Below, one piece after another: positions 63,404 through 64,000 of a stretch of DNA of 64,000 bases. A program made the translations under genes and the position numbers. Position 1 is the first letter of the stretch, and every line of letters starts with the position of its first letter. This DNA is from JAGNRR01 sp964409905. Its GTDB lineage: Bacteria; Bacteroidota; Bacteroidia; Chitinophagales; Chitinophagaceae. Under the pieces are notes generated by a model. The model saw only the letters and a program-made list of their open reading frames with translations. It was not told the origin of the DNA and did not search any database. The stretch is from positions 102,410 to 166,409 of the forward strand of contig CAYPET010000004.1 of assembly GCA_964409905.1 (NCBI GenBank), written 5' to 3'.

Positions 63404-64000
63404 ATGCAAATCAAAGAGACAACAGTCCACTTTATCCTGGATAAACGAAGACTTAAAACCGACAAAACGTATCCGCTAAAAATGCGCGTTACGTACAGAA
63501 GAAAATCCAAATGGACATCATTAAATGCCTCAATGACTGAGGAGGAATATGATTACATATTTCAAGTAAAGCCACCTGATGTGGAATTTAAAAAAGGTCT
63601 TTCTAGCACTAGAAAAAGGGAGCTGGAAGATATAAAACTGAAGGTGGATAGATTAAGACTAAAGGTCTATGATATCATTCAAGAGATGCCATTTTTTAGT
63701 TTTGAGGAATTTACCCTCAAAATTAGAAAGTCAAAAAATCATAAGAAGTCAGTGTATGATGTATTTCAGGAAGAGCTTGATAGGTTGAATAAAGAGGGAA
63801 GGATAGCAACAGCTCAAAGCTATACGGCTGGCTTACGAAGTTTACAATCTTTACAAAGTGATCTGCAATTCCACGAGGTTACCCCAAGATTTTTAAAAAC
63901 GTTTGAGCACATGCGCTTACAACAAGGCAAGTCGCTAACTACGGTAGGTACTAACATGAGAGCACTACGAGTGATATTAAATATTGCTATAGACGAAGGG
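63404..64000 (+). CDS. tyrosine recombinase / site-specific integrase, 3' end outside window
   Basis: Open frame of 199 codons from the ATG at 63404 to the window end, without a stop. It opens with a beta-rich arm-binding type domain (VHFILDKRRLKTDKTYPLKMRVTY), continues with a helical linker (ELEDIKLKVDRLRLKVYDII), and then the SAM-like core-binding domain (VFQEELDRLNKEGRIATAQSY, FLKTFEHMRL, TTVGTNMRALRVILNIAIDEG), which is typical of Bacteroidota phage/ICE integrases. The catalytic domain with Arg, His and Tyr would lie past the window. Another ATG at 63393 is in a different frame. The gene faces away from the att site at 63211-63263, which it most likely recombines. Confidence 0.88.
   Translation, partial: MQIKETTVHFILDKRRLKTDKTYPLKMRVTYRRKSKWTSLNASMTEEEYDYIFQVKPPDVEFKKGLSSTRKRELEDIKLKVDRLRLKVYDIIQEMPFFSFEEFTLKIRKSKNHKKSVYDVFQEELDRLNKEGRIATAQSYTAGLRSLQSLQSDLQFHEVTPRFLKTFEHMRLQQGKSLTTVGTNMRALRVILNIAIDEG

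Larger units (their letters stand above)
63211..64000. mobile_element. edge of an integrative element inserted in tRNA-Leu(CAA)
   Basis: Inferred from the tRNA-Leu 3' fragment (att) next to an integrase gene. The tRNA points left, so the host flank with its native terminator is on the left, and the element extends right beyond 64000. The intact tRNA-Leu is expected at the other end of the element. Size, type (genomic island, ICE or prophage) and cargo are not visible. Confidence 0.75.

Overview
The window comes from a Bacteroidota chromosome, most likely a Chitinophagales/Saprospiria-type gliding or environmental bacterium. The evidence is: several very large secreted proteins with SprB-type repeats and a gliding-motility/type IX secretion (T9SS, type B) C-terminal domain; the Bacteroidota promoter element TAnnTTTG in front of many genes; little sign of Shine-Dalgarno leaders; AT-rich DNA; and family content such as DUF2027-Smr, LptC next to CoaX, and SLBB-type Wza. 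No T9SS machinery gene lies in the window. Genus-level placement cannot be made from this sequence alone.

Layout. 1-1740: 3' part of a long-chain acyl-CoA synthetase gene and a tRNA-Arg(CCT). 1905-13729: two giant paralogous surface proteins; the first is broken by a 100-N assembly gap inside near-identical repeats. 13765-24961: glycosyltransferase, arginase-family enzyme, grpE-dnaJ, a 744-residue secreted protein with a possible caspase-like C-terminus, a fatty acid desaturase, a ROK sugar kinase and a two-gene ABC exporter. 24958-30367: a minus-strand exopolysaccharide-type cluster (Wzz-like, Wza-like, nitronate monooxygenase-like, sugar nucleotidyltransferase). 30485-33933: glyA, a RidA-like protein, a methyltransferase and DUF2027-Smr. 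33937-40132: a second pair of surface proteins whose 3' halves and terminators are identical over 1,824 bp. 40174-47821: small membrane protein, EGF-like lipoprotein, a frameshifted outer-membrane protein, urocanate hydratase, a lipoprotein, a twice-disrupted peptidoglycan muramidase, MeaB and an O-antigen ligase-like protein. 47875-53642: LON-domain protein, coaX, an outer-membrane protein, lptC, malate dehydrogenase and two small unknowns. 53639-63032: alpha-2-macroglobulin-like protein, murB, an RlpA-like protein, a DUF2461 protein and an AI-2E family transporter.

The right end (63211-64000) is the edge of an integrative element: the 3' half of a tRNA-Leu(CAA) gene, cut at the anticodon loop, followed by the start of a tyrosine-recombinase gene that runs out of the window.

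Most genes are ordinary housekeeping or envelope genes. The most informative anomalies are the integrated-element border, the perfectly homogenised 3' ends of two surface-protein genes, the assembly gap whose flanks are exact 55-bp repeats, two broken genes, and the caspase-like candidate. I did not find a clear new multi-gene defence or biosynthetic system within the window; if one exists it is more likely in the element beyond 64000.
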